This document shows positions 8,777 through 16,958 of a stretch of 64,000 nt of DNA, one piece after another. The DNA is from Arcobacter sp. CECT 8985 (GTDB taxonomy: Bacteria > Campylobacterota > Campylobacteria > Campylobacterales > Arcobacteraceae): positions 25,115 through 89,114 of the forward strand of contig NZ_PDKC01000008.1 in the NCBI RefSeq assembly GCF_004116495.1, read 5' to 3'. Positions within the stretch are counted from its first letter, which is position 1. Every line of letters begins with the position of its first letter. Under the pieces are notes generated by a model that saw only the letters and a list, made by a program, of their open reading frames with translations, searched no databases and was not told where the DNA came from. A program made the translations under genes and the position numbers.

Positions 8777-9613
8777 ATGAAAAATTTTTTATTATTTATG
8801 TTATTGACAGTTACATATATTTACGCAAATAGCATTGATAAAGCTGATTCATTTTATGCAAATGCAGAATATAAAAAAGCATTTAAAGAGTATGAAATAA
8901 CATGTAAAAAAGCAAATAGTGAAGGGTGTTATAAAGTTGGATTTATGTATGAAAATAAGCAAAGTGTAAAGCAAGACTTTAAAAAAGCATTTTTATTCTA
9001 TGAAAAAGCTTGTAATTTAGGAAATAAAAGAGCATGTTATAAGGTTGGCGTTTGTTATGACAAAGGTGGAATTTTGAAACTTAAAACAGATTATAAAAAA
9101 GCACAAGAGTATTATACTAAATCGTGTAAAAAGGGTTTTGGTCTTTCATGTTATAACTTAGGTTCTATTTATCAATACTACTTAAATCCAAAAAAGAATA
9201 AACAAAAAAGCATAGATATGTTCAAAAAAGCATGTAATAATGGTTTTTTATTAGGTTGTTATAAAGTAGGAAATATCTTAAATAAAAATAAAGATATTAA
9301 AAATGCAGTCAAATGGTATAAAAAAGGTTGTGATAATAATGATTCAGAATCTTGTTTTAGATTAGTAGATATTTATATTAAAGATATAGCACAAATGAAT
9401 CCAAATAATTTTAAACAACTATTTAATAAGTACAAATCTGGATGTGAAAGGGAAGATACCATTATGTGTTATAAGTTAGCAATCTTTTATGCTACAGGCC
9501 GAGGTACAAGACAAAATTATATAAAAGCAAAACAAGTTTATGAAAGAGGATGTAATCTTGGAGACAATGCAAGTTGTATAGAGTATTTAATGCTAAATGA
9601 TATGGGATTTTAA
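8777..9613 (+). CDS. Exported Sel1-repeat, Cys-rich protein (HcpA-like)
   Basis: Signal peptide of ~17 residues, then about six Sel1-like repeats of ~36 residues. Most carry a Cys pair spaced like the disulfide of Helicobacter Hcp proteins (for example CKKANSEGCYKVGFMYE and CNLGNKRACYKVGVCYD). Sel1 solenoids are protein-interaction scaffolds; no catalytic residues are seen. Placement between the radical SAM gene and NosL-like genes suggests a periplasmic scaffold for MccA assembly or stability. The third repeat is degenerate, with a short insertion. Confidence 0.82.
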   Translation: MKNFLLFMLLTVTYIYANSIDKADSFYANAEYKKAFKEYEITCKKANSEGCYKVGFMYENKQSVKQDFKKAFLFYEKACNLGNKRACYKVGVCYDKGGILKLKTDYKKAQEYYTKSCKKGFGLSCYNLGSIYQYYLNPKKNKQKSIDMFKKACNNGFLLGCYKVGNILNKNKDIKNAVKWYKKGCDNNDSESCFRLVDIYIKDIAQMNPNNFKQLFNKYKSGCEREDTIMCYKLAIFYATGRGTRQNYIKAKQVYERGCNLGDNASCIEYLMLNDMGF

Positions 9614-9624
9614 AGGATTTAATT

Positions 9625-10473
9625 ATGAAAAAGTATATATTTTTATTAATAGTTATATTTTCAGCTTTACAAGCTGGATATATAAAAGAGAGTGTAAAAG
9701 CACATAAAGCTGGTGATCATAAAAAAGTTGCATCTATTTATGAGAAAGCTTGTTTGAAAGATAATAAAGCTTCTGCTTGTTATAACTTAGGTGTTCTTTA
9801 TATGGGCTCAGAGGGTATAAAAAAAGATGTTGATAAAGCAATAAAATATTATAAAAAAGCTTGCAATAAAAATTTTATTTCTGCATGTTATAACTTGGCA
9901 TTACTTTATTCAAATTCAAAAGAAGTAAAAAAAGATATTAATAAATCTATTAAATTATATACAAAAGCATGTAAGCAAAATCATGCTGCAAGTTGTAATA
10001 ATTTAGCAAGAATATATGATTTAGGTAAAAGTACAAAACAGGATTTAAAAAAAGCATTTTCTTTTTATAAAAAATCTTGCAATAGTTATGATGAATTGGG
10101 TTGTAGTAACCTTGCATTTATGTATGAAAATGCAAGAGGTGTAAGTAGAAATTATAATGTTGCAATTGAATTATATAAAAAATCTTGTAAAGCAGGTGTT
10201 GCTATAGCTTGTGAAAACTTAGGGCATATGTATGAACATGCAAAAGGTGTAAAAAAAGATTATAAAAAAGCATTTTCTTTATATGAACAAGCTTGTAAGA
10301 ATAAAGATGGAGTAAAGGGATGTAATAATCTTGCTGTTTTATATATTAATGGTTTTGGTGTAAAACAAGATTTTCTAAAAGCAAAAGATTTATTTAAAAA
10401 ATCTTGCGATAAAGGCTTGAAGTTAGCTTGTGATAATTATGCGTTATTAAAAGATTATAAGGAAGAAAAATGA
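9625..10473 (+). CDS. Second exported Sel1-repeat, Cys-rich protein (HcpA-like)
   Basis: Signal peptide (residues 1-17), then about seven well-kept Sel1 repeats with the recurrent pattern A.KLY.KAC..G...AC.NLA..Y, each with a disulfide-type Cys pair. It is more regular than the protein encoded just upstream, and its divergence suggests an old duplication rather than a recent one. The stop overlaps the next start (ATGA), so translation is coupled to the NosL-like protein downstream. The role is inferred: a periplasmic interaction scaffold. Confidence 0.84.
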   Translation: MKKYIFLLIVIFSALQAGYIKESVKAHKAGDHKKVASIYEKACLKDNKASACYNLGVLYMGSEGIKKDVDKAIKYYKKACNKNFISACYNLALLYSNSKEVKKDINKSIKLYTKACKQNHAASCNNLARIYDLGKSTKQDLKKAFSFYKKSCNSYDELGCSNLAFMYENARGVSRNYNVAIELYKKSCKAGVAIACENLGHMYEHAKGVKKDYKKAFSLYEQACKNKDGVKGCNNLAVLYINGFGVKQDFLKAKDLFKKSCDKGLKLACDNYALLKDYKEEK

Positions 10474-11522
10474 AAAAGTTAATTTATGTTTTATTTATTT
10501 TTGTATCTTGTTTAAATGCGCAGATTTTTCAATCAATAGCAAAAGATAAAGGTGTATTTGAAAATAAAAATGTTAATAGATTTTATTGTGATAATTGTGC
10601 AATGAGCTTAGCAAAATATTATAAGACAAACTACCTTTATAAAGGACATCAATATGCATCACTTCATTGTTTATATGAAGTATCTAAGGGTAACATTGAA
10701 GGTGAGGTTAAAGTTGTAGATGCAAAAACGATGAAATTTATTGATGCAAAAAAAGCATATTTTGTTGTTGGAAGTTCAAAAAGAGGAACAATGAGTATGA
10801 CAAGTAAATATGCTTTTAAAAATAAAAAAGATGCATTGGAGTTTAAAAGTAAATACTCTGGAAATATAATGAATTTTGAAGATGCATATATAACAGCACG
10901 AAATGATTTTCAAAATGATTTATCAATGATAAATACAAAAAAAGAGAAGAAAATATATAAAATAGGTAAAAAGATGTATGAAAAAAAATGTGAGCAAGTT
11001 AATGTAAACAATTTCAAATCATTACCTGAATTAAAAACAAAACTAGAAAAAGTTTGTAAAGTACATATAGATAAAAAGTTACAAGCAATTGCTATTTATC
11101 TTTGGGACATAAAAAAGAAAAACAAACATATGCGAAAAATAGTATCTATTAAAGTTCCAAAAGATGCAAAATGTCCAATTTGTGGAATGTTTGTATATAA
11201 ATATCCAAAATGGGCTTGTATGGTTGTTTATAAAAATAAAAAATATTATTTTGATGGACCAAAAGATATGTTGAAATTTATATTTCAAAAAGGCAAAGAT
11301 AATATTACTGAAATGTATGTGAGTGATTATTTTACAACTAAAAAAATTGATGCGAAAAAAGCCTATTTTGTAATTGGTTCTGATGTTTATGGACCTATGG
11401 GAAAAGAGCTTCCTGCTTTTGAATCAGATGAAGCTGCATATAACTTTAAAAATGATCATTTTGGTAAAAAAGTTCTTTTTTATAGTGAAATTACAGATGA
11501 GGTTTTAGAGTATTTAAAATGA
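10470..11522 (+). CDS. Tandem NosL-like copper-binding protein, two domains
   Basis: Exported protein (signal peptide ~1-18) with two NosL-type domains in one chain. Domain 1, near residues 38-140, has CDNCAM, a short form of the NosL CxxCxM Cu(I) motif. Domain 2, near residues 230-340, has CPICGM, followed by the family's AxVVYKNKKYYFDGPKDML pattern and KAYFVIGS. NosL delivers copper to nitrous oxide reductase. MccA also has an active-site copper, so this protein is a good candidate for its copper chaperone. It has no lipobox, unlike classical NosL. It overlaps both neighbours by 4 bases. Confidence 0.88.
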   Translation: MKKLIYVLFIFVSCLNAQIFQSIAKDKGVFENKNVNRFYCDNCAMSLAKYYKTNYLYKGHQYASLHCLYEVSKGNIEGEVKVVDAKTMKFIDAKKAYFVVGSSKRGTMSMTSKYAFKNKKDALEFKSKYSGNIMNFEDAYITARNDFQNDLSMINTKKEKKIYKIGKKMYEKKCEQVNVNNFKSLPELKTKLEKVCKVHIDKKLQAIAIYLWDIKKKNKHMRKIVSIKVPKDAKCPICGMFVYKYPKWACMVVYKNKKYYFDGPKDMLKFIFQKGKDNITEMYVSDYFTTKKIDAKKAYFVIGSDVYGPMGKELPAFESDEAAYNFKNDHFGKKVLFYSEITDEVLEYLK

Positions 11523-11704
11523 GTTTTATATATAAAATCAGTTTATTTATTTTAAGTTTATTTATTATTATTTCTGTTCATTACAGAAGTTTTGATTTTA
11601 AAAACAGATTTGAAAATTTAAAAGATTTTTCTTCAAAAACTTATGTTAGAGCTTCTTTTATTTTTAAATCAAATGATTATAAAGAGTTTGTATATGTTAA
11701 ATAG
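11519..11704 (+). CDS. Small single-span membrane protein, 61 aa
   Basis: I do not recognise this protein. It starts with ATG overlapping the previous stop (ATGA) and ends 11 bases inside the next gene, so it is embedded in a coupled operon and likely real. Residues 4-22 form one hydrophobic segment and a short polar tail follows, which contains no Cys. It may be a small subunit of the adjacent ABC transporter or an assembly factor. Confidence 0.62.
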   Translation: MSFIYKISLFILSLFIIISVHYRSFDFKNRFENLKDFSSKTYVRASFIFKSNDYKEFVYVK

Positions 11705-12794
11705 AAATTTTGTTGATTACTCCATAAAACTACTATTAAAAGATAAAACTGAACACTTTTTTAGTTTTGTAATTTTTACATTTATAATTTTTATTTTGAG
11801 TTCAGTTTTATTTGTTTCTGATTCTATAAAATATGATTTACTTTCAACACTTGGAGCAAAAGATCAAATAATAGTAACCAACACAAAATCTGGTAAATAT
11901 TTTCCTTTAAATGAAAAACATTTAGACTTAATAATCCAGTTAAATGGAGTTGAGGATGTTGTAGGAAAAATTGATGGATATTATAATTTTGCACAAAATG
12001 CAAGATATATTCATATTATTGGTGATGATTCTTTATCTGATGATGATATTGTAGTTTCAAAAGATGTAAAAGATTTATTTATGAAGTATGGCTATAAAAA
12101 AGAGTTTAATTTTTTAACTATTAATGGAACAATTACAAAGAATATTAAAAAAGTTATAGATTCAAATATTCTTTCAAACAATACAATCTTTGCAAATAAT
12201 TATATTGCAAGAAAAATCTTAGATATAAATGATGACCAATACTCTTATTTTAGTGTAAATGTTCCTAATAGTAGTGAAGTTGATTTTTTAGCTAGAAAAA
12301 TAATGGATACTTTTCCAAATTGTAAAGCAGTTACAAATGATGAGATTCAATCAGACTACCGAGAAATATTTTATTATAAAGGTGGAATCTTTATGATTTT
12401 ATATATTGTAACAATGTTGGCTTTTTTTATTCTTCTTAAAAATCAAGTATCCTCTGTACTAGGAGATAAGAAAAAACAGATTGCTATTTTGAGAAGTATT
12501 GGCTATTCAATTAAAGATATTATTTTATTAAAGTTTATTCAAAATATTGTTGTTTCTATAAGTTCATATTTTATTGGAGTATGTCTATCTTATATATTTG
12601 TATTTATTTTTAATGCACCTTTGATAAAAAATATATTTTTAGGTCAAGGAATGGAAAACTTAATTTTTACTCCAGTTATAAATTTTAGAATGTTGTTCTT
12701 AATATTTATGTTTACGGTAGTTCCTTTTTTGGCTTTTATTATTATACCTTCTTGGAAAGTTGCCATTGATGATATTAGTGAGGTAATGAAATGA
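11694..12794 (+). CDS. FtsX/MacB-type ABC transporter permease
   Basis: Permease of the MacB/LolC superfamily. It has one membrane helix near the N-terminus, a large periplasmic domain (~50-230) and three C-terminal helices ending in a typical FtsX domain (KKKQIAILRSIGYS, ~257-270). I start it at 11694 (MLNRNFVDYS) and not at the upstream ATG at 11643: family alignment begins here, and the overlap with the small upstream gene is then only 11 bases. It pairs with the ATPase gene it overlaps by 4 bases. It probably performs mechanotransmission or envelope export for MccA maturation, in the place NosY has in nos clusters. Confidence 0.87.
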   Translation: MLNRNFVDYSIKLLLKDKTEHFFSFVIFTFIIFILSSVLFVSDSIKYDLLSTLGAKDQIIVTNTKSGKYFPLNEKHLDLIIQLNGVEDVVGKIDGYYNFAQNARYIHIIGDDSLSDDDIVVSKDVKDLFMKYGYKKEFNFLTINGTITKNIKKVIDSNILSNNTIFANNYIARKILDINDDQYSYFSVNVPNSSEVDFLARKIMDTFPNCKAVTNDEIQSDYREIFYYKGGIFMILYIVTMLAFFILLKNQVSSVLGDKKKQIAILRSIGYSIKDIILLKFIQNIVVSISSYFIGVCLSYIFVFIFNAPLIKNIFLGQGMENLIFTPVINFRMLFLIFMFTVVPFLAFIIIPSWKVAIDDISEVMK

Positions 12795-13468
12795 TAGAAA
12801 TAGAAGTTAAGAATTTATATAAAATATATAATGAAAATAGACAAAATGAATTTACTGCACTAAAAAATATTAATTTACAGATAAAAAGTGGTGAAATTGT
12901 AGTAATTAAAGGGAAAAGTGGAAGTGGCAAAAGTACATTGCTTTCTATTCTTGGAGGAATAAGTAAACCAACAAAAGGTGATGTAATAATTGAAAATGAA
13001 AATATTGCAAAGCTTCCTGATATTTATATCTCAAATTTTAGAAATGAGAAAATAGGTTTTATTTTTCAGTCTTTTAATCTTATAAATGGACTTACAACAT
13101 ATGATAATGTTAAAGCTCCTTTAGTTTTAAAAAAGCTAAAGAAACAAGAGTTTGAAACAAAAATAAAAAAAGCTTTACAAATTGCAAATATTCAACATAA
13201 ATCAGATCAAAATGTTGAAAACTTAAGTGGTGGAGAAAAGCAAAGATGTGCAATTGCAAGAGCTTTAGTAATGAATCCTTCAATTATTTTAGCAGATGAG
13301 CCAACTGCAAATTTAGATAAACATAACTCATTAATTTTTATTGATATGTTAAAAAAACTTAAAAAGTTAAATAAAACAGTAATAGTTGCAACTCATGACT
13401 CTTTATTTGAGCATTTAGAGTTTGTTAATAGATATATTAATATAAATGACGCAGAGATTATAACGTGA
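12791..13468 (+). CDS. ABC transporter ATP-binding protein (LolD/MacB family)
   Basis: Cytoplasmic ATPase of 225 residues that energises the adjacent FtsX-type permease. Visible motifs are Walker A (GKSGSGKST, ~41-49), the Q-loop (FIFQSFNLI), the signature LSGGEKQR (~142-149), Walker B (IILADEPTANLD) and the switch His (ATHD). The family pairs with MacB/LolCE permeases. It overlaps the genes on both sides by 4 bases. Confidence 0.93.
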   Translation: MIEIEVKNLYKIYNENRQNEFTALKNINLQIKSGEIVVIKGKSGSGKSTLLSILGGISKPTKGDVIIENENIAKLPDIYISNFRNEKIGFIFQSFNLINGLTTYDNVKAPLVLKKLKKQEFETKIKKALQIANIQHKSDQNVENLSGGEKQRCAIARALVMNPSIILADEPTANLDKHNSLIFIDMLKKLKKLNKTVIVATHDSLFEHLEFVNRYININDAEIIT

Positions 13469-14418
13469 ATATTTTTTTATTAAATGATACAATAGCTTTT
13501 CTATTTTTAGAAATAATTTTAGTTATTCTAATGCTTATTAGTGAGTATTCAGTTATTAAAATTCTTAAAAATTGGAATTTTGATTTAACTACTTCAAAAC
13601 AGTATTCTTTGGAAAAAAGAAATTACTTAGTAAATACAATTATAAGTTTTACAATAATGGGAAAAATTGTACTGTTTTTCTTTTTTATAAAAACATTATC
13701 TGAATTATCACATGTTGTTCCAGGAGCTATGTGTATAGCTGGAGTAATTGGTGCAAATGATTATGGAGAAGGAGTTTTACTTCTAAAAATCTTTATAGTG
13801 TTTATGTTAGGAGTTTGGCTAATTGTCAATAAACTTGATATTAAATCAAAGAAATTTATATTTATAAAACCAAAATACTATTTTTTTAATTTCATACTAT
13901 TTTTGATGATTTTTGAATTGATTTTTGAAATCTTTTATTTTATTAATGTTCCTTTATCTGTATCTGTTTTTTGTTGTTCAACTTTGTTTAAAGCAGATGC
14001 TTTGCCTTTTGGATTACAGCAAGCTTCATTAGTTGGTATTTACTTTATTATTTATATTTTTGCTGTGATTTTTTCTTTGCTAAAAAAAATAGTATTGAGT
14101 TTTGTTTTTAATGTATTTTTTTTATTTATTGGATACTTTGCAGTAACATACTTTTTTAGTATATATATTTATATATTGCCAAATCATCAGTGTCCTTTTT
14201 GTATTTTGCAAAAAGAGTATTATTATATTGGTTACTTTATTTGGATATCTCTTTTTCTTGGAGTGTTTTTTGGGATTTCTCCTTATGTTATAGAATCACT
14301 TATAAAAAAAAGAGATTACACTGTTTTAAAATATAGTACTATTTTTAATACAATATTTGTGTTGATTTGTTCATATTATGTAGTTATTTATTATTTTAAA
14401 AATGGAGTTTTCTTGTGA
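13465..14418 (+). CDS. Polytopic membrane protein with three Cys sites
   Basis: I cannot name the family. The GTG start overlaps the preceding TGA. About eight hydrophobic segments fill the 317 residues. Cysteines occur only in marked places: PGAMCIAGVIGAND in a loop, FCCSTLFKAD midway, and HQCPFCILQ late, plus one in the last helix. The CPxC and the Met-Cys context suggest redox or copper handling, loosely like VKOR/DsbB proteins, but no family signature is complete. It sits between the ABC ATPase and a NosL-like gene, so a role in copper-site or haem assembly of MccA is likely. Confidence 0.72.
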   Translation: MNIFLLNDTIAFLFLEIILVILMLISEYSVIKILKNWNFDLTTSKQYSLEKRNYLVNTIISFTIMGKIVLFFFFIKTLSELSHVVPGAMCIAGVIGANDYGEGVLLLKIFIVFMLGVWLIVNKLDIKSKKFIFIKPKYYFFNFILFLMIFELIFEIFYFINVPLSVSVFCCSTLFKADALPFGLQQASLVGIYFIIYIFAVIFSLLKKIVLSFVFNVFFLFIGYFAVTYFFSIYIYILPNHQCPFCILQKEYYYIGYFIWISLFLGVFFGISPYVIESLIKKRDYTVLKYSTIFNTIFVLICSYYVVIYYFKNGVFL

Positions 14419-14999
14419 GAAGAGTATTGCCATATTTTGTATTGATTATCCTTGCTTTTTTTTTATATGATTATTCAAATAAAACTAGAGAAGATATAAC
14501 TGTTATACATAATTACAAAGGTGAAGGACCTTATAGAATTATTTTAGGTACATATAAAAATAGATATATTTGTAGTGATTGTGGAATGATGATAAAAAGA
14601 TATTTAAATTCAGCACAAGTTATCACACCAAATCATGATGTATATTTTTTTGATGATATTGGATGTATGTTAAATTGGCTTAATAGACAAGATTTTAAAA
14701 ATAAAGCCAAAATATATGTTTTTAGTACTGATACAAGAGCTTATATAGATGCAAAATTAGCTTGGTATATAAGAGATGCAAATACTCCATTAGGATATGG
14801 TTTTGGAGCATATGAAACATCAATTGGTGCAATTACAAGTGCTATTACAAGATCAAGAATTGATGAACAAGTTGGTGTATTTAATGTAAAAAGAGAATCA
14901 AAACAGATTTATGAGTTCGATGAAATAAAAAAATTTGCTTTAAGAGGTGAAACTTTACTTAATCCTATGATAAAAAAAGAGTTATTACAAAGAAGATAG
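14415..14999 (+). CDS. NosL-like copper-binding protein, single domain
   Basis: A 194-residue protein with an uncleaved or Sec-type N-terminal helix (residues ~3-20) and one NosL domain. The metal motif is CSDCGM near residue 55, followed by the family's VYFFDDIGCMLNWL and KAKIYVFSTDT, then DAKLAWYI. It starts with GTG overlapping the previous TGA and ends the mcc operon; a terminator follows. Together with the tandem NosL protein it gives three Cu(I)-type CxxCxM sites in this operon. It may anchor the copper donor in the membrane. Confidence 0.87.
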   Translation: MRRVLPYFVLIILAFFLYDYSNKTREDITVIHNYKGEGPYRIILGTYKNRYICSDCGMMIKRYLNSAQVITPNHDVYFFDDIGCMLNWLNRQDFKNKAKIYVFSTDTRAYIDAKLAWYIRDANTPLGYGFGAYETSIGAITSAITRSRIDEQVGVFNVKRESKQIYEFDEIKKFALRGETLLNPMIKKELLQRR

Positions 15000-15010
15000 A
15001 TTTATCAAAT

Positions 15011-15037
15011 AAGAGTGTAGGGCAAGGCCCCACTCTT
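15011..15037. terminator. Bidirectional terminator between the mcc operon and dctM
   Basis: AAGAGTG and CACTCTT form a 7-bp outer stem. A further GGGC/GCCC helix lies inside, separated by a two-base bulge. This GC-rich hairpin stands out in AT-rich DNA. It lies between convergent genes, 12 bases after the last mcc gene, and is followed by T-rich sequence on the plus strand. Confidence 0.75.
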
Positions 15038-15050
15038 GAATTTATTATTT

Positions 15051-16331
15051 TTATCCAAACATTAGATTTGGTAAGAATAGAGTAATTTCTGGAATATAAG
15101 TAATAGCTATTAATCCAGCTAAAATTGTCATTGTCCACGGGAATGTGGCAACAATAACATCTTTTATACTCATACCTGTAAGTCCAGAAGTTACAAAGAG
15201 GTTAAGCCCAACTGGTGGGGACACCATCCCTAATTCCATATTTACCGTAATTACAATACCAAAATGAATTGGATCAATTCCTAGTGCAGTTGCAACAGGA
15301 AGTAATAATGGTACTAAAATCATAATAATTGCACTTGGTTCCATAAATGAACCAGCTAATATAAGTAATAAGTTCACCATTAATAGGAACATATATTTAT
15401 TTACATTTGCTTCAACCAATGCATTTGTTATCATTTGAGGAATATTCTCAATTGTTAAGAAGTGTGCAAAAATCATTGCATTTGCAATAATAAACATAAT
15501 CATTGCAGTTGTTTTTGCAGACTCTAATGCAGTTGCATATAGTTCATTAAATTTAATATCTTTATAAATAAATACAGATACAAAAAATGCCCAAGTACAA
15601 GCAACAGCTGCAGCTTCAGTTGGTGTAAATATACCACCATAAATACCACCAATAACAATTACAATTGTCATAAGACCCCATGCAGCGTCTTTCATTTTTC
15701 TAAGTCTTACTTTAAAAGGTTGTGGTTCAGTTCTTTCAAACCCTAATCTTTTTGCACCAATGTAAGTAACAACAATTAACATAAAACCAAGTAAAATACC
15801 TGGTACAACACCAGCCATAAATAACTTACCAATTGAAACTTCTGCTGTTACACCATAAACAATAAGTACAATAGAAGGTGGGATTAAAATACCTAAAGAA
15901 CCTGCTGTTGCAATTGTACCAACAGCATATTTTTTAGGATAACCAGCTTGCATAATTGCACCAAACATAATAGATCCAATAGCAACAACAGTTGCAGGAG
16001 AACTTCCTGATACAGCAGCAAAGATAATTGAAGCAAAAATAGCTGAAATTGGAAGACCACCTGGTAAGTGACCAACTATAGATTTTGCAAATTCAATAAT
16101 TCTTTGCGCAGCACTACCTTTACTAAGTAAGTTACCAGCAAAAATAAACATTGGAATAGCCATTAATGAATAATGGTGAACTTTTTCAAATATCATTGAA
16201 GATATTTCAATTGGTGAAATTGGAGTAAATAATAATAATGTAACAAATGTTGCTCCACCTAAACAAATAGCAATAGGTGTTCCAATAATAACTAGGAAGA
16301 AAAATATACCAAATAATACAGCTATACTCAT
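15051..16331 (-). CDS. dctM: TRAP transporter large permease, DctM family
   Basis: Inner-membrane transport subunit of a tripartite Na+-driven uptake system, with ~12 membrane segments in 426 residues. The family's GSSPATVVAIGSIM and GILIPPSIVLIVYG repeats are present, as is MVSPPVGLNLFV near the end. It overlaps dctQ by 4 bases and ends the dctPQM operon. The substrate is likely a C4-dicarboxylate or another organic acid; sequence alone does not say which. Confidence 0.95.
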   Translation of the reverse strand: MSIAVLFGIFFFLVIIGTPIAICLGGATFVTLLLFTPISPIEISSMIFEKVHHYSLMAIPMFIFAGNLLSKGSAAQRIIEFAKSIVGHLPGGLPISAIFASIIFAAVSGSSPATVVAIGSIMFGAIMQAGYPKKYAVGTIATAGSLGILIPPSIVLIVYGVTAEVSIGKLFMAGVVPGILLGFMLIVVTYIGAKRLGFERTEPQPFKVRLRKMKDAAWGLMTIVIVIGGIYGGIFTPTEAAAVACTWAFFVSVFIYKDIKFNELYATALESAKTTAMIMFIIANAMIFAHFLTIENIPQMITNALVEANVNKYMFLLMVNLLLILAGSFMEPSAIIMILVPLLLPVATALGIDPIHFGIVITVNMELGMVSPPVGLNLFVTSGLTGMSIKDVIVATFPWTMTILAGLIAITYIPEITLFLPNLMFG

Positions 16332-16954
16332 AGCATTCCTCCTGTTTTCTTCTCTACATCTTTAACCATTTTACTTAAATTTTGCAAATTCTCATTATCC
16401 TTATACTCTCTTGAATTCATTCCCATTTCTGCCAAAACATGTTCTGCTTCTGATTCTTTGATAATTTTATCATGACTTGTACTTAAAATACCGTGAATTC
16501 TTTCTGCTACTCTATATGCACCAAATGCAAAAGATATAGGAACAACAGAATATACTATCCACATTGGCATACCCCACATGTCAATTGATCTTTCATCTAA
16601 ATCAATAACTAATAGTAAATATTTATATCCAAAATATGAAACTGCTACTAAAAAGACTAAAGTAATCAAATGTGAAAGTACTAACATTACTTTTGCAACT
16701 CTTGTTGGCATTGCATCTAAAACAATTGTAACTGCTATATGTGCATCTTTTTTAAAACAGTATGCTGCAGCAAAAAATACACTCCATAAAAATAGAGTTA
16801 CTGATAATTCACTTGCCCATGTAAATGATGCATCAAAAAGATATCTAGCTACAACATTTATAAAAGCAACAGCAACCCCAGCAGTGATTCCCACTACTGC
16901 GATTTTCTGATTAATATGACCTATAGTCTTACTAATATTTCTTAAAATTGACAT
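16328..16954 (-). CDS. dctQ: TRAP transporter small permease, DctQ family
   Basis: Membrane partner of DctM. It has four hydrophobic helices (about 17-37, 50-68, 86-107 and 128-150) and the family ARYLFDASFTWASELS and KKDAHIAV motifs. The C-terminal ~45 residues are charged and extend beyond the usual DctQ end. At 208 residues it is slightly long. It is translated between dctP (4 bases upstream) and dctM (overlapping). Confidence 0.93.
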   Translation of the reverse strand: MSILRNISKTIGHINQKIAVVGITAGVAVAFINVVARYLFDASFTWASELSVTLFLWSVFFAAAYCFKKDAHIAVTIVLDAMPTRVAKVMLVLSHLITLVFLVAVSYFGYKYLLLVIDLDERSIDMWGMPMWIVYSVVPISFAFGAYRVAERIHGILSTSHDKIIKESEAEHVLAEMGMNSREYKDNENLQNLSKMVKDVEKKTGGML

Positions 16955-16958
16955 TTAA

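Noticed and set aside
11643..11693. Longer start for the FtsX-type permease at 11643
   Set aside because: It would overlap the 61-aa gene by 62 bases and add a leucine-rich stretch outside the family start. The ATG at 11694 gives a natural 11-base overlap.
16578..16910. Long open frame on the plus strand opposite dctQ
   Set aside because: No ribosome site or family match, and its codon pattern mirrors the clear dctQ frame. It is an antisense shadow.
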